Shown: positions 34,544-43,260 of the stretch, piece by piece | Position numbering within the stretch: the first letter of the stretch is position 1 | Layout: every line of letters begins with the position of its first letter | DNA from: Chthoniobacter flavus | GTDB taxonomy: Bacteria; Verrucomicrobiota; Verrucomicrobiia; Chthoniobacterales; Terrimicrobiaceae | Length of the DNA stretch: 43,260 bases | Assembly (NCBI GenBank): GCA_020718585.1 | Contig: DYRS01000002.1 | Span: 1-43,260, forward strand | Reading direction: 5' to 3' | Position numbers and translations under genes: made by a program | The notes under the pieces: model-generated | Database searches by the model: none | Seen by the model: the letters and a program-made list of their open reading frames with translations, nothing else | Told to the model about the DNA's origin: nothing

Positions 34544-37500
34544 CGCCTTGGGACACCCGGTCCCTGACGCGCTCGACGACGGACTTCAGGCGGTCGAGGG
34601 TGATCGGCTTGACGACGTAGCCGTCCATGCCGGCATCGAGGCAGGCCTCGCGGTCCTCTTTAAACGCGTTGGCGGTGAGCGCGATGATTTCCGGGCGGGT
34701 GCGGTCGCCGAAATACTTTCGCATGAGCGCGGCGGCGACGAGGCCGTCCATCACGGCCATCTGGACATCCATCAAAACGAGGTCGTAGGTGCCCGCCTTG
34801 ACGGCGTCCACCGCCTCGAGCCCGTTGGCGACGATGGTCGGTTTGATTCCGACGCGGGAGAGCATCATTTTGATCACCTTCTGGTTCGTTGGGTTGTCCT
34901 CGGCGACGAGCACGCGGAGGTCGCGCGCGGGGTGCTGCGACGCGGAAACCGCAGATGCTGGTGCCGGAGGGGAGGATTTTTTGATTCCGAGAACCTTCGA
35001 GATGACCTTGAAGAGGTGGGTCGGGCGGAGCGGCTTGGTGACGACATCAGCGAAGAGGTAGGCGTCCCCCGGCGGTGCCTTTTCGACGATCGAGCTGAGA
35101 AGGACGGCCGGAATATTCGCCTTGTCCGGGATCGCCCGGATCTTCCGTGCGAGCTCAATGCCATCCATGTCGGGCATCTGGTAATCGAGGAGGAGGAGGT
35201 CGAACCCGGCGTCGGATTGAAGGGTTTCGAGCGCGGCGGTGGGTCCGTCGGCCTCGGTGGCGACCATCCCCCAGACGCGGATCTGGTCGCGGAGGAACTG
35301 GCGGTTCGTGCGGTTGTCGTCAACGATGAGCGCGCGCGCGCCCTTGAGCGACGCGAGCTGGGCGGTGGAATGCGCGGGCGGGAGTTCGCCCGGCGGCAGG
35401 GGGATTTCGATTTCAAACGTCGTGCCCTCGCCCGGGCGGCTGCGGACGGCGATCGTCCCGTGCATGAGCTTGACTAGGCGCATGCTGATCGCGAGACCGA
35501 GCCCGGTGCCGCCGAACTTGCGGGTCACCGACGAGTCGGCCTGCATGAACGGCTGGAAGAGCCTGGCCTGGACCTCGTCGCTCATGCCGATGCCGGAGTC
35601 GCGGACCAGGAACCGGATGCGCGAGTTGCCGGCGGCCTCGGCGCGCACCGAGACCTCGCCCTCGGCGGTGAACTTCACGGCATTCGAGAGCAGGTTGAGA
35701 AGGATCTGCTTGAGCCGGGTCCGGTCGCCGATCACCGACTGCGAAAGCGAATGGTCGAGCGAATACGAGAGCTCGATTTTTTTCTCTCCGGCCGGGCGGG
35801 CGAGGATCTCGAGCGGCTCGACGAGGATCTCCGCGAGGTCGAACGGGGCGTGCTCGATCTCGATCCGGCCGGCCTCGATTTTCGAGTAGTCGAGGATGTC
35901 GTTGATGAGGTCGAGGAGGGTCTCGGCGGAGGTGGTGACGGTGCCCGCGTAGTCCCGCTGCTGCGGCTCGAGGTCGGTCTCCATGAGGAGCGATGACATG
36001 CCGATGACCGCATTGAGAGGGGTTCGGATCTCGTGGCTCATCGTGGCGAGGAACGTGCTCTTCGCGCGGCTGGCCGCGTCGGCAGCCTCCTTTGCGGAGA
36101 TGAGCGCATCTTCCGAGCGCTGGAGGTCGAGGCGCGAGCTGATGAGGCTGGCGGCAGTCTCGAGCAGCGTGATCTCCTCCTCCTGCCACGCGTAGGGTAT
36201 GTGCGCGTGGTGGAGCTCAACCGCACCCCAGAACTGGCCCTTGACGAAGAGCGGCAGGTAGAGAAGCGACTTTGTGCCCATCGCCTTGAGGACGGAGGCG
36301 GCGTCGTCGGAGCCGCATTCGAGCACTCTTTTCCCGCGCGAAAGCTTGGTGACCCAGCCGGTGAGAATCCCGCTCGAATCGAGGAGGTTCCAGAATTCCT
36401 GCGACTGCGGGACCGACGCCTCTCCGGTGCGGTGCCATTCGGCGACGACGTCGAAGCTCGAGGGGGAAATCGTCCTGCCCTGAAAAAAGTGGAGGACGCG
36501 GACGCGGTCCACTCCGACTTTTTCACCGAGCAGGGCGGTGAGTTTCTCCCAGGCTTCCGGCGTGTTGAGCGGGGAGCTCAGCACGCGCTGCCCGACATCG
36601 GCGATCGCTTCGAGGAGGATCTGGCTTTTCCTCTGCTGGGAGATATCGCGATACTGCCAGAGGTAGCCGTAGCGGACCCCCTTGTCCACGATCGGCACAA
36701 AGTCGCGTGCGAGGTGGCGTCCGTCGATCATCTCAAAAATCATCCCGGTGCAGGATTTGCCCTCGGTGAGCGATTCGGCGATCGAGTTCAGAAACCCGGC
36801 GGAATCGCAGAACATGGGAGATGTCCTGGTGGCGAGCGCGTCGCAGTGCAGGCCCTGGATCGCGCGGGCCGAGACTCCGAACATCTTTTCGAACGCCGGG
36901 TTTGCAAACGTGATGATGCGCTTCGAATTTTCGACGAGCACTGCGTCGTCCATATTTTGCAGGAGCGTCGAGAACCGGCTCCTCTGGGTCGCCTCGCGCG
37001 CGGCGAGCGCATCGAGGCGGAGCCGGTTCTGCTGGAGGAGTTCCTCGCGGCCGACCGCCTGGGCGATGATCGAGAGGCAGTCGCGGAGGTCGTGGCTCAG
37101 GCTGAACGGCTTGTTGAAAAACAGTCCGATCGACCCGATGATGTCGCCTGCGAGATCCACTCCCTGGCCGACAAAGGTCTGGAAATCCTCAAGCCGGGGA
37201 TCGGCCGACCGGTCGGGGGCGGAGCCTTCGAGCAGGAGGAAATGCTCGTCGCTGCGGATGACATCGAAGCAGAGGCTGCCCGATGCCTGGCGGCTTTGCG
37301 GGTAGTTTTCGGGGGTTCCGAAGCACCCGTGCGCGACGAGACGGTCGCCCTCGAGCCTGTTGTAAACCGCGCGGTCGGCACCGAAGATCCAGCCCGCGAG
37401 CGCGGTCAGGCGCATGATGTTTTTGTCGTAGCTGTCGCCGAGCTCGAGGAGCGCGGCATTGATCCGCTGGAGGCGATGCCGCTGGTTATCGAGCGCCCGC

Positions 37501-39587
37501 TCGGCCTCGATCCGGGCGGTCACGTCGTTCTCGATCGCCATAAACCCGCTCAGGTTGCCGTCCACGTCCCGGAGCACTTGGCATTCGATTGCGACCCAGT
37601 AGGGCACGCCCGATTTGGAAAAGTTGAGGACGGTCTCGTGGAACCCGGTCGCGTCGGCAATGCCCTGGCGCATCCGGGCGACGACGTCCTTGTCGGTATC
37701 CGGCCCCTGGAGAAAAACGCCCGGCCGTTTGCCGCGGATTTCGTCGAGTGTGAACCCGGTGATGCGGGTGAACCCGGAGTTCACCCATTCGATGACGCCC
37801 GCCTTTGACGCGATGATGACGCTGTTGGTGGTGCTTTCGGCGACGAGGGCGAGACGCTTCGATTCCTCGCGCTGGTGCTCGAGCTCGAGTTCGGTTTTTT
37901 TCCGCTGGGAGATATCGAGGAGGAGTCCGGCCGCCCGAAGGTTTGCGCCCTGCGGTCCGCGCTGGATCACTCGCCCGCGGTTGAGCACCCAGGTGAATCC
38001 GCCGCCCGGGCGGGCGATGCGGAATTCGGATTCTATGTTTTCGGAGGAGCCGTCACAAATCCCGAAAAACCAGCTCGTTGCGGCGTCGCGGTCGTCGGGA
38101 TGCACCTGGGAGAGGAACTGGTCGCACGCGAGAAGGGTGGCACCCGCGCCGTCACCGGCCATGCGCGCCCATGCGCGGTCGAGCGAGATCGTGCGTGACG
38201 GGATGTCCATCTCCCATGACGCGAGGTTCGCGCCCTGGAGGGAAAGTCGGAGGCGGTCTTCGGAGGCGGCCTGGCGGGCTTTTGCTTCGAGGGCGATGTA
38301 GTTGATCGCAAACGAGCCGACGATAAAGATCGCGAAGACGAGCGTCGCGAGCATCTTTTCCTGGCGAAGGCGGGCGAGGTCGCGGCTCCAGTGTGCGGCC
38401 GTGCGGTCGAGGCCGAGGAATACCGGGTGGCCGTTTAGAGCGGCGTTTGGCACCGGGGCATACCCGCTGACCCATGTGCCCCAACGGTCGGTGTCGGGGC
38501 CTGTGGTGACCGGGGAGCCGGTCCCGAACGCCTTTATCAGGTTCTCAAACGCATCGTCATAGACGTCGCCCGCGACCGACTCGTCAATCGAGCCGAGCGG
38601 TTCGCTGTCGGCGAGAAAGACGACTTGGCCGTTGCGCATTCCGACGAGGTAGGCGAACCGGTAGCCGTCGCCAGCCTTTGTGATGAGACCGAGCCGGTGT
38701 TTGATTTCTGAGTAGGCTGGCAGCGAGACGTCGGCAGCCGAGGCAGAAAGGCGGCTCTCGAAGATGTGCGGGTCGATGGCGGCGGCGGCGAGCTGGGCCT
38801 CTTGGGCAAGCTGGCTCCGCCATTCCCGGTCGGTCCGGTTGCTGGAAAAATCGGTGAGCGGCCAACCGGCGGTGAGCACCGAGCCGAGGAGGGTGGCAAA
38901 AATCCAGCCGCGGCGGATGCCGGTGCGGCGGTCCATGACCGGGAAGGCGGCGCGTCGGCCGAGCCGGTAGGTGATCCACGCGCCAGCGATTGCGAACGCG
39001 CATCCGATCGTGGTGACGACGATCCACAGGAGGCTTGTGCTCGTGAGCATCGAGCGGAGGGTCTCGCCCTCGATCTGGCTGGATGTGAGGTAGACCGAGG
39101 GCATCGGCTTGAGCGCCGCCAGAATCGCGAGCCCGGCGGCAAGCAGGCGGGATGCCTCCCGTGCCTCCCCGCCTTCGCGCCGGGAGACCATGAGGAGAGA
39201 CAGCGCGGCACAGAGGAACCCTGGCATCCACACCGTCCAGTGGGCGGACGCCATGACGCCGGACGCCGGAGGGGCGAGCCAGAGATATGCTCCGATGACG
39301 ACGGGTGCTCCGGCAAGGAGGCGGGGGATTGCGCCGCTGGAAAACGCTGCGGCGGCTAGAATCGCAAGCGCCGAGGTAAGGACGACGAGAAGGAAGGGAG
39401 CCAGGGCGAGCGCGGCGGGTTCGGGCTGGCCGCACCAGATGAGCTGCCAGCTTCGCAGCGCAGCGGCGCAGATCAGCGCGCCGCCCAGCCATTTCCATTC
39501 CCGCCCGCCCGGATGCCGGTTCGGGATCAGGCAGACAATCGCGCAGAGGGCGAGAAGGAAGGACCAGACAAATGTGAGGTAGTCCAT
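34533..39587 (-). CDS. Large hybrid histidine kinase with multiple PAS/GAF domains and two receiver domains
   Basis: This 1684-residue sensor kinase has an N-terminal membrane region of about seven helices (residues 1-245), a periplasmic CHASE-like segment (~250-410) and a further helix at 411-432. PAS domains lie at ~445-560, ~580-690 and ~865-985, GAF-like domains at ~710-850 and ~990-1155. HisKA has [18 protein letters not shown] (His1185), HATPase_c has [15 protein letters not shown] and [10 protein letters not shown], and two receivers have Asp1468 ([13 protein letters not shown]) and Asp1607 ([13 protein letters not shown]). No Hpt domain is fused; a separate Hpt protein gene lies 33 bases upstream. 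The signal is unknown. Its end overlaps the pyrophosphatase start. Confidence 0.93.
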   Translation of the reverse strand: MDYLTFVWSFLLALCAIVCLIPNRHPGGREWKWLGGALICAAALRSWQLIWCGQPEPAALALAPFLLVVLTSALAILAAAAFSSGAIPRLLAGAPVVIGAYLWLAPPASGVMASAHWTVWMPGFLCAALSLLMVSRREGGEAREASRLLAAGLAILAALKPMPSVYLTSSQIEGETLRSMLTSTSLLWIVVTTIGCAFAIAGAWITYRLGRRAAFPVMDRRTGIRRGWIFATLLGSVLTAGWPLTDFSSNRTDREWRSQLAQEAQLAAAAIDPHIFESRLSASAADVSLPAYSEIKHRLGLITKAGDGYRFAYLVGMRNGQVVFLADSEPLGSIDESVAGDVYDDAFENLIKAFGTGSPVTTGPDTDRWGTWVSGYAPVPNAALNGHPVFLGLDRTAAHWSRDLARLRQEKMLATLVFAIFIVGSFAINYIALEAKARQAASEDRLRLSLQGANLASWEMDIPSRTISLDRAWARMAGDGAGATLLACDQFLSQVHPDDRDAATSWFFGICDGSSENIESEFRIARPGGGFTWVLNRGRVIQRGPQGANLRAAGLLLDISQRKKTELELEHQREESKRLALVAESTTNSVIIASKAGVIEWVNSGFTRITGFTLDEIRGKRPGVFLQGPDTDKDVVARMRQGIADATGFHETVLNFSKSGVPYWVAIECQVLRDVDGNLSGFMAIENDVTARIEAERALDNQRHRLQRINAALLELGDSYDKNIMRLTALAGWIFGADRAVYNRLEGDRLVAHGCFGTPENYPQSRQASGSLCFDVIRSDEHFLLLEGSAPDRSADPRLEDFQTFVGQGVDLAGDIIGSIGLFFNKPFSLSHDLRDCLSIIAQAVGREELLQQNRLRLDALAAREATQRSRFSTLLQNMDDAVLVENSKRIITFANPAFEKMFGVSARAIQGLHCDALATRTSPMFCDSAGFLNSIAESLTEGKSCTGMIFEMIDGRHLARDFVPIVDKGVRYGYLWQYRDISQQRKSQILLEAIADVGQRVLSSPLNTPEAWEKLTALLGEKVGVDRVRVLHFFQGRTISPSSFDVVAEWHRTGEASVPQSQEFWNLLDSSGILTGWVTKLSRGKRVLECGSDDAASVLKAMGTKSLLYLPLFVKGQFWGAVELHHAHIPYAWQEEEITLLETAASLISSRLDLQRSEDALISAKEAADAASRAKSTFLATMSHEIRTPLNAVIGMSSLLMETDLEPQQRDYAGTVTTSAETLLDLINDILDYSKIEAGRIEIEHAPFDLAEILVEPLEILARPAGEKKIELSYSLDHSLSQSVIGDRTRLKQILLNLLSNAVKFTAEGEVSVRAEAAGNSRIRFLVRDSGIGMSDEVQARLFQPFMQADSSVTRKFGGTGLGLAISMRLVKLMHGTIAVRSRPGEGTTFEIEIPLPPGELPPAHSTAQLASLKGARALIVDDNRTNRQFLRDQIRVWGMVATEADGPTAALETLQSDAGFDLLLLDYQMPDMDGIELARKIRAIPDKANIPAVLLSSIVEKAPPGDAYLFADVVTKPLRPTHLFKVISKVLGIKKSSPPAPASAVSASQHPARDLRVLVAEDNPTNQKVIKMMLSRVGIKPTIVANGLEAVDAVKAGTYDLVLMDVQMAVMDGLVAAALMRKYFGDRTRPEIIALTANAFKEDREACLDAGMDGYVVKPITLDRLKSVVERVRDRVSQGDEL

Positions 39588-39620
39588 GATGTCACTGGCG
39601 GGCGAAACGGACGGAAGCGA

Positions 39621-40019
39621 TCATGCCGGGAGCGACCGGAGGTGCGGGAGGTCGTTCTCGATCGCATCGAGCGAAAGCCGGGCGATCACGAGCGCGCCCG
39701 GAAGGTAGTGCTCCCGGGCACCAAGCGGATCGGGTTCCTTTTTTTCCCACGCGAAAAGAAAAACTTCGAGGAGGAAGAGCCCGAACTGGGCGCTGGTTCC
39801 GCGGATCGAGTGGAGGTGGGCTTTGAGGGCGGTGGCGTCGGCGAGCGAGCCGAGAGATTCGAGCGTCGGGAGCAGCTCGGTGCGGAAGTCGCCCCACATC
39901 GCGCGCGCCAGCTCATCGCTTTCCTCGTTGCATGTGGAAGCAAGGAGATCGTGAACCGGAGATCCCGGTGCTGTGTGGACCAGCGGAATCTCCCTAGCGG
40001 TTGCAGTGGGGGAGCTCAT
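39621..40019 (-). CDS. Hpt-domain histidine phosphotransfer protein
   Basis: This 132-residue protein has an Hpt four-helix pattern. The phosphorylatable site is LKAHLHSIRGTSAQFG, with His70 aligned to the HxxKGxxxxxG motif (Arg replaces Lys). Helices before (ELARAMWGDFRTELLPTLESL) and after complete the bundle. The segment FLFAWEKKEPDPLGARE suggests a slightly unusual extended loop. It probably receives phosphate from the receivers of the hybrid kinase encoded 33 bases downstream and passes it on. No response regulator or DNA-binding output is seen in this window. Confidence 0.78.
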   Translation of the reverse strand: MSSPTATAREIPLVHTAPGSPVHDLLASTCNEESDELARAMWGDFRTELLPTLESLGSLADATALKAHLHSIRGTSAQFGLFLLEVFLFAWEKKEPDPLGAREHYLPGALVIARLSLDAIENDLPHLRSLPA

Positions 40020-40062
40020 CAGTGATGCATCATCATTTATCGAGAAATCACCGGCTTGCCAA

Positions 40063-41394
40063 TCACGGAGCGGCAGGATTTTTCAGGAGGCCGAGGCAGA
40101 GGAGGAAGACCGGGCTGAAGTCGCTTGGAGAGGATGCAACCCACTCGAACACCTGCTGAGCGGGGAAGAACGCGACGGTCTCGACCTCCAACGGGGCGGG
40201 AAAAAACGGTCCCTCGTGGGAGCCGGTGTAAACCTCGATGAATTCGTGGCCGGTCTGCTCGCAGGGGGTGAGTTTTCCGATGCGCACGAGCGGCGGGCAG
40301 GCGACGCCGAGCTCCTCGCGGAGCTCGCGCGCGGCGGCTTCGGGATAGTCCTCGCCGCTGTCCACATGCCCGGCGGCCGAGGCATCCCAGAGCCCGGGGT
40401 TGCGGTCCTTCCAGATCGAGCGCTTTTGAAGGAGGATCTCGCCGGCGCGGTTCGAGAGGATCATGTGGACGGCGCGGTGGCGCAAATTATTCACATGCAC
40501 AAAATCGCGGGGTTCCGCACGCAGCACCCGGTCGGAGGCATCCACGACGTCGAACATCTCGGCTCCCGACTGGGCGAGGGCCGGGCGGCGGAGCCGGGCG
40601 AGGAATTCCCATTGCGCGAGCGCGAGTTCCTCGGCGCGAACCGTCTCGGGGACGCTGAGCGCGGTGACGAGCTGCGGCCAGGTCGGCTTGAGCTCGGGCA
40701 GGAGGTTGCGGAGTTGCTTGCGGCGCTCGGAAAACCCGCGGCGCACGAGCGAATCGAAGTCAGGCTCGTCAAGCGGGCACACGTCGGCTGTCGGCCGGCG
40801 GTCGAGCGCGACGACCGCCGAGTCCACCTTCGGCACGGGGAAGAAAACCGAGGCGGGCAGGCGGCGCAGGAGCGACGTCCGCCACCGCCGGTTCACGCAC
40901 ACGGTCATCGCTCCGTAGGCCTTTGTGCGCGGCGCGGCATTCAGGCGCAGCGCGAGCTCGAGCTGAAGCGTGAGAACAAGGCGGGAAGCGGGCGAGAGGG
41001 CGGAGGTGAACTTTGCGATCAGCGGGGTCGAGACGTAATACGGAAGGTTCCCGACGACCTTCACCGGACCCCGGCCCCAGAGCTCGCGCAGGTCGAGATC
41101 CAAGGCGTCCGCATGCACGACCCGGATGTCCGGCGTGGCGAATTTCTCCGAAAGATACGCGGCGAGGCGTCCGTCTTTTTCCACAAGCGTGAGGCGGACG
41201 TCCGGGCGCGCGAGGTGGGCGGTGAGCGCGCCGAGCCCGGGGCCGATCTCGACGATGTGGTCGCCGGGGCGGATATCGAGTCCTGCGACGATCGCGCGGG
41301 CGAGGTTTTGGTCGTGCAGGAAGTTCTGCCCGAGGCTGCGCGTCGGCTCGGTGCCGAGGCGTTCGAGTGACCGCCGAATTTCGCTTAATGTCAT
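40063..41394 (-). CDS. rsmA: RsmA (KsgA) rRNA dimethyltransferase fused to a YfcD-like Nudix hydrolase
   Basis: This 443-residue fusion has two complete domains. Residues 1-265 are the 16S rRNA adenine dimethyltransferase RsmA: start RRSLERLGTEPTRSLGQNFL, SAM-binding VEIGPGLGALT (49-57) and catalytic NLPY (116-119). Residues ~280-443 are a Nudix hydrolase of the IPP-isomerase/YfcD-like branch: VVDASDRVLRAEPRDFVHV, RHRAVH, LLQKRSIWKDRNPGLWD and an intact Nudix box from Gly342 to Val364 (GHVDSGEDYPEAAARELREE plus LGV). Both active sites look intact and no stop or frameshift separates them. RsmA dimethylates A1518/A1519 of 16S rRNA. The Nudix substrate is unknown. Confidence 0.94.
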   Translation of the reverse strand: MTLSEIRRSLERLGTEPTRSLGQNFLHDQNLARAIVAGLDIRPGDHIVEIGPGLGALTAHLARPDVRLTLVEKDGRLAAYLSEKFATPDIRVVHADALDLDLRELWGRGPVKVVGNLPYYVSTPLIAKFTSALSPASRLVLTLQLELALRLNAAPRTKAYGAMTVCVNRRWRTSLLRRLPASVFFPVPKVDSAVVALDRRPTADVCPLDEPDFDSLVRRGFSERRKQLRNLLPELKPTWPQLVTALSVPETVRAEELALAQWEFLARLRRPALAQSGAEMFDVVDASDRVLRAEPRDFVHVNNLRHRAVHMILSNRAGEILLQKRSIWKDRNPGLWDASAAGHVDSGEDYPEAAARELREELGVACPPLVRIGKLTPCEQTGHEFIEVYTGSHEGPFFPAPLEVETVAFFPAQQVFEWVASSPSDFSPVFLLCLGLLKNPAAP

Positions 41395-41434
41395 CCGATT
41401 CCGCAGCGTGTTCCGGAGGGATTCACAATCTTGC

Positions 41435-41483
41435 TGTGAACAGGTTCTTTGGGGAGCTAGGAGTTTTTCGCAAGTTGTTCACA
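41435..41483. promoter_or_regulatory. Inverted pair of TGTTCACA-type sites upstream of rsmA
   Basis: TGTGAACA (41435-41442) and TGTTCACA (41476-41483) are exact inverted copies 33 bases apart, with ATTCACAA nearby at 41421. They lie between the esterase stop and the rsmA-Nudix start. They resemble relaxed DnaA boxes or an operator pair. Confidence 0.4.
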
Positions 41484-41495
41484 GGCGGGATCCGG

Positions 41496-43079
41496 CTAGT
41501 ATTTCCCTTGGGCAGTCACCGCAGGAAAGTCGTCGGTGCGGAACGGTGAGGCAGGAAGCCCGGCACCGTTGGCGAGGTTGCAGGTCGGGTTCTGCGCCCA
41601 TGCGTAGCGCACGGCGACCGGAGACGGAACTTTGTCCGACCGGACGACGACCGCGTCGCCCTCGATCTTGGCGTCCGCCCAGAACCATTTTTTGTCCTGG
41701 CCGCAGATTGCGAAGCCTTCGAGCTGGCTGTTGGGAGAGTTGCGCACGAGCGGTGCCGACTCTCCGGTTTGCGATTTGACATCGTATTTTTCAGGGAGCG
41801 GGGAGGCGGCGAGCCCACCGTCGGTGTGTCGGAATGTGACCGTTGCCGTGCCATTTTCGATTTTCATGGAATCGAAGACCGGGCCGGAGAAGGCGATCTT
41901 TTTCCCGTGTTCCTTGGCGAGCGCAATGCGCGCCAGTCGCTCGCCGACGGATTTTTTGTTTCGGGGGTGGATATTGCCGGACTCGCCGATATCAATGAGG
42001 ACGGCCTGGCCGGTGGCGGGGAGGGCGAGGGTTAGGGATTGGGCCTCGCGGAGCTCCGCCCATCCGCATTCCTCGGGCTCCGGATTTTTCGGCATAAAGT
42101 TGGCGAGCTGGCAGAAGTAGAACGGAAAATCTCCACGTCCCCACTGCTTTCGCCAGTCGGAGATGAGGAGGGGGAACGCCTTGCGGTATTGGATCGCGCG
42201 CCCGGCATTGCTCTCGCCCTGATACCAGATGGCTCCGCTGATCGCGTAATTGATGATCGGGTGGATCATGGCGTTATAGAGAAAGCCCGCAGTATCCTGC
42301 GGGCCCGGGGGAGTGCCGGCGGGAGGTTTGGGAGCGGCGGCCCGCTTTTCCGCAGCGACGGGAGGAAACTCTTGCTCCGCCTTCGCGAGACCCGGGTATT
42401 CCGCGATCTGCTTCCGGATGCGTTCGGAGGCGGCCTTGAGATCGGGATCCGAGTCGAGTGCCTCCAGGCTCGTCCATGCCTCGGAGGGGGTTCCTCCCCA
42501 CGACGAATTCACGATCCCGACCGGAACCTTGACCTCGCTCTGAAGGCTTTTACCAAAATAATACCCGACCGCGCTGAAGTCGCCGGCCGTCTCCGGTCCG
42601 GCGACCGTCCACCTTCCCTTGAGCTCGTCGAGCGGGGTTGCCGAGGTGTTTTTTTCCACCAGGAACTGCCGGAGAAACGGGTTTGCGGAGGACGCGATTT
42701 CCTGTTCGGCATCGCGGGTGTTCCTGAGTCTCAATTCCATGTTCGACTGGCCGGAGGCGATCCAGACCTCGCCGACGAGGACGTCGGCAAGCGAGATTTT
42801 ATTCTTCCCCTCGACCGACATTTCAAACGGCCCCGGCGGGGAATCCTTCAGGTCAAGAACTGCGATCCACTTCCCTTCGGCGTCGGCCTTGGCGGCGGCG
42901 GAAGTGCCGTTCAGGGAAATTTTGACATCCTCGCCCGGATCAGCCCAGCCCCAGAGCGGAACTTTCGCGGAGCGCTCCAGTACCATGTGGTCGGAGATGA
43001 TTGCGGGAAGTTTGACGTCGGCCGACAGCGGCCCGGAGGCGGCGGCGACAAGCGCGACGATGGTGAGAATTTTTTTCAT
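41496..43079 (-). CDS. Sialate O-acetylesterase-like exported esterase
   Basis: This 527-residue SGNH-type esterase has a signal peptide (MKKILTIVALVAAASGPLSA). Next comes a beta-rich N-terminal domain (LPAIISDHMVLERSAKVPLWGWADPGE), typical of this family. The catalytic block is EVWIASGQSNMEL (Ser112); further blocks are VGIVNSSWGGTPSEAW and IWYQGESN, and the C-terminal GNIHPRNK carries the likely catalytic His. It would remove acetyl groups from acetylated sugars outside the cytoplasm. A Pro/Ala-rich linker occurs at about residues 240-265. The start at 43079 begins the signal peptide; codons further upstream look non-coding. In Verrucomicrobiota such esterases often serve polysaccharide breakdown. 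Confidence 0.9.
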   Translation of the reverse strand: MKKILTIVALVAAASGPLSADVKLPAIISDHMVLERSAKVPLWGWADPGEDVKISLNGTSAAAKADAEGKWIAVLDLKDSPPGPFEMSVEGKNKISLADVLVGEVWIASGQSNMELRLRNTRDAEQEIASSANPFLRQFLVEKNTSATPLDELKGRWTVAGPETAGDFSAVGYYFGKSLQSEVKVPVGIVNSSWGGTPSEAWTSLEALDSDPDLKAASERIRKQIAEYPGLAKAEQEFPPVAAEKRAAAPKPPAGTPPGPQDTAGFLYNAMIHPIINYAISGAIWYQGESNAGRAIQYRKAFPLLISDWRKQWGRGDFPFYFCQLANFMPKNPEPEECGWAELREAQSLTLALPATGQAVLIDIGESGNIHPRNKKSVGERLARIALAKEHGKKIAFSGPVFDSMKIENGTATVTFRHTDGGLAASPLPEKYDVKSQTGESAPLVRNSPNSQLEGFAICGQDKKWFWADAKIEGDAVVVRSDKVPSPVAVRYAWAQNPTCNLANGAGLPASPFRTDDFPAVTAQGKY

Positions 43080-43211
43080 GGATGAAGAGCGGCGCGGACA
43101 TTCGCGCGGCGCGTGCAAATTATGGAGAATCACTTGGATGTTTGCCAGTTCAGATTCACAAAATTGCGCCAAACCCGGCTTGCGCGGAAGCCGGTCCGGT
43201 GGCATGATCCC

Positions 43212-43260
43212 ATGGTCCATCAAACGTTCGGCGTGCCGAACGTCCATCCCGTCTATCCCG
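43212..43260 (+). CDS. Possible start of a gene cut by the window end
   Basis: An ATG opens a frame of 16 codons to the edge (MVHQTFGVPNVHPVYP). A second ATG at 43204 in another frame is also possible. No Shine-Dalgarno is clear and too little is visible to name it. A near-perfect inverted repeat overlaps these codons. Confidence 0.2.
   Translation, partial: MVHQTFGVPNVHPVYP
43224..43243. repeat. Inverted repeat with 9-bp arms
   Basis: Arms acgttcggc (43224-43232) and gccgaacgt (43235-43243) are exact reverse complements with a 2-base centre. Size and symmetry fit an operator for a dimeric regulator, but it overlaps the possible coding start at the window edge. Confidence 0.6.

Noticed and set aside
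36033-37808. A 591-codon plus-strand frame opposite the hybrid kinase
   Set aside because: The minus-strand kinase has clear PAS, GAF and HisKA motifs here; the opposite frame has none.
41421-41483. Replication origin based on DnaA-like boxes
   Set aside because: Only two or three relaxed sites, no AT-rich unwinding element, and no dnaA, dnaN or gyrB nearby.
1-43260. tRNA genes, rRNA genes, CRISPR arrays, insertion sequences, prophage or integrase genes
   Set aside because: The intergenic gaps were read for tRNA T-loop motifs, direct repeats with spacers and terminal inverted repeats; none was seen.

Overview
The window is a GC-rich (roughly 60-65 % by eye), densely coding bacterial chromosome segment with about 32 genes and no rRNA, tRNA, CRISPR, integrase or transposase that I can see. 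Gene content suggests a Gram-negative-type member of the PVC group, most likely Verrucomicrobiota. The reasons are envelope heptosyltransferase-like genes, a GDP-mannose pathway enzyme, a sialate O-acetylesterase, a family II pyrophosphatase with CBS/DRTGG inserts, a probable serine palmitoyltransferase, and an in-frame palindromic repeat in mnmE that reads AGVPPAS/GMGILPM, a repeat style I associate with Verrucomicrobiota and Planctomycetes. The phylum is an inference.

Layout. 1-4041 (+): the end of a GT4 glycosyltransferase, a serine-palmitoyltransferase-like enzyme, a GNAT-fold protein and a PhnP-like metallo-hydrolase; the central pair could be an N-acyl-lipid (sphingolipid-type) module. 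4044-5072 (-): ROK sugar kinase. 5240-5788 (+): L,D-transpeptidase lipoprotein. 5802-8166 (-): small lipoprotein plus two GT9 heptosyltransferase-like genes, divergent from typA (8271-10076). 10086-11351 (-): hflX. 11591-20124 (+): a long housekeeping run, gatC-gatA, tig-clpP-clpX, mnmE, a D,D-carboxypeptidase, apt and a solitary RelE-fold protein. 20454-22226 (+): aspS, with residues typical of a non-discriminating AspRS, which fits GatCA nearby. 22312-23277 (-): alpha/beta hydrolase. 23278-23846: decayed DNA with a toxin remnant. 23847-25549 (-): rph and gmd, translationally coupled. 25629-27706 (+): PAP2 phosphatase and a GT-C (ArnT-like) membrane protein, also coupled. 27728-30401 (-): fur-argH-tatC. 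30547-32727 (+): a large MscS-type channel. 32882-43079 (-): sialate O-acetylesterase, an RsmA-Nudix fusion, an Hpt protein, a 1684-residue hybrid histidine kinase and the CBS pyrophosphatase.

Most of the window is protein synthesis and quality control (TypA, HflX, GatCA, AspRS, trigger factor, ClpXP, MnmE, RNase PH, RsmA) interleaved with cell-envelope genes. The most unusual items are the RsmA-Nudix fusion, the repeat-bearing MnmE, the SPT/GNAT pair with its roughly 98-nt overlap, and the pyrophosphatase whose start overlaps the hybrid kinase next to a separate Hpt protein. I found no clear defence island or mobile system.
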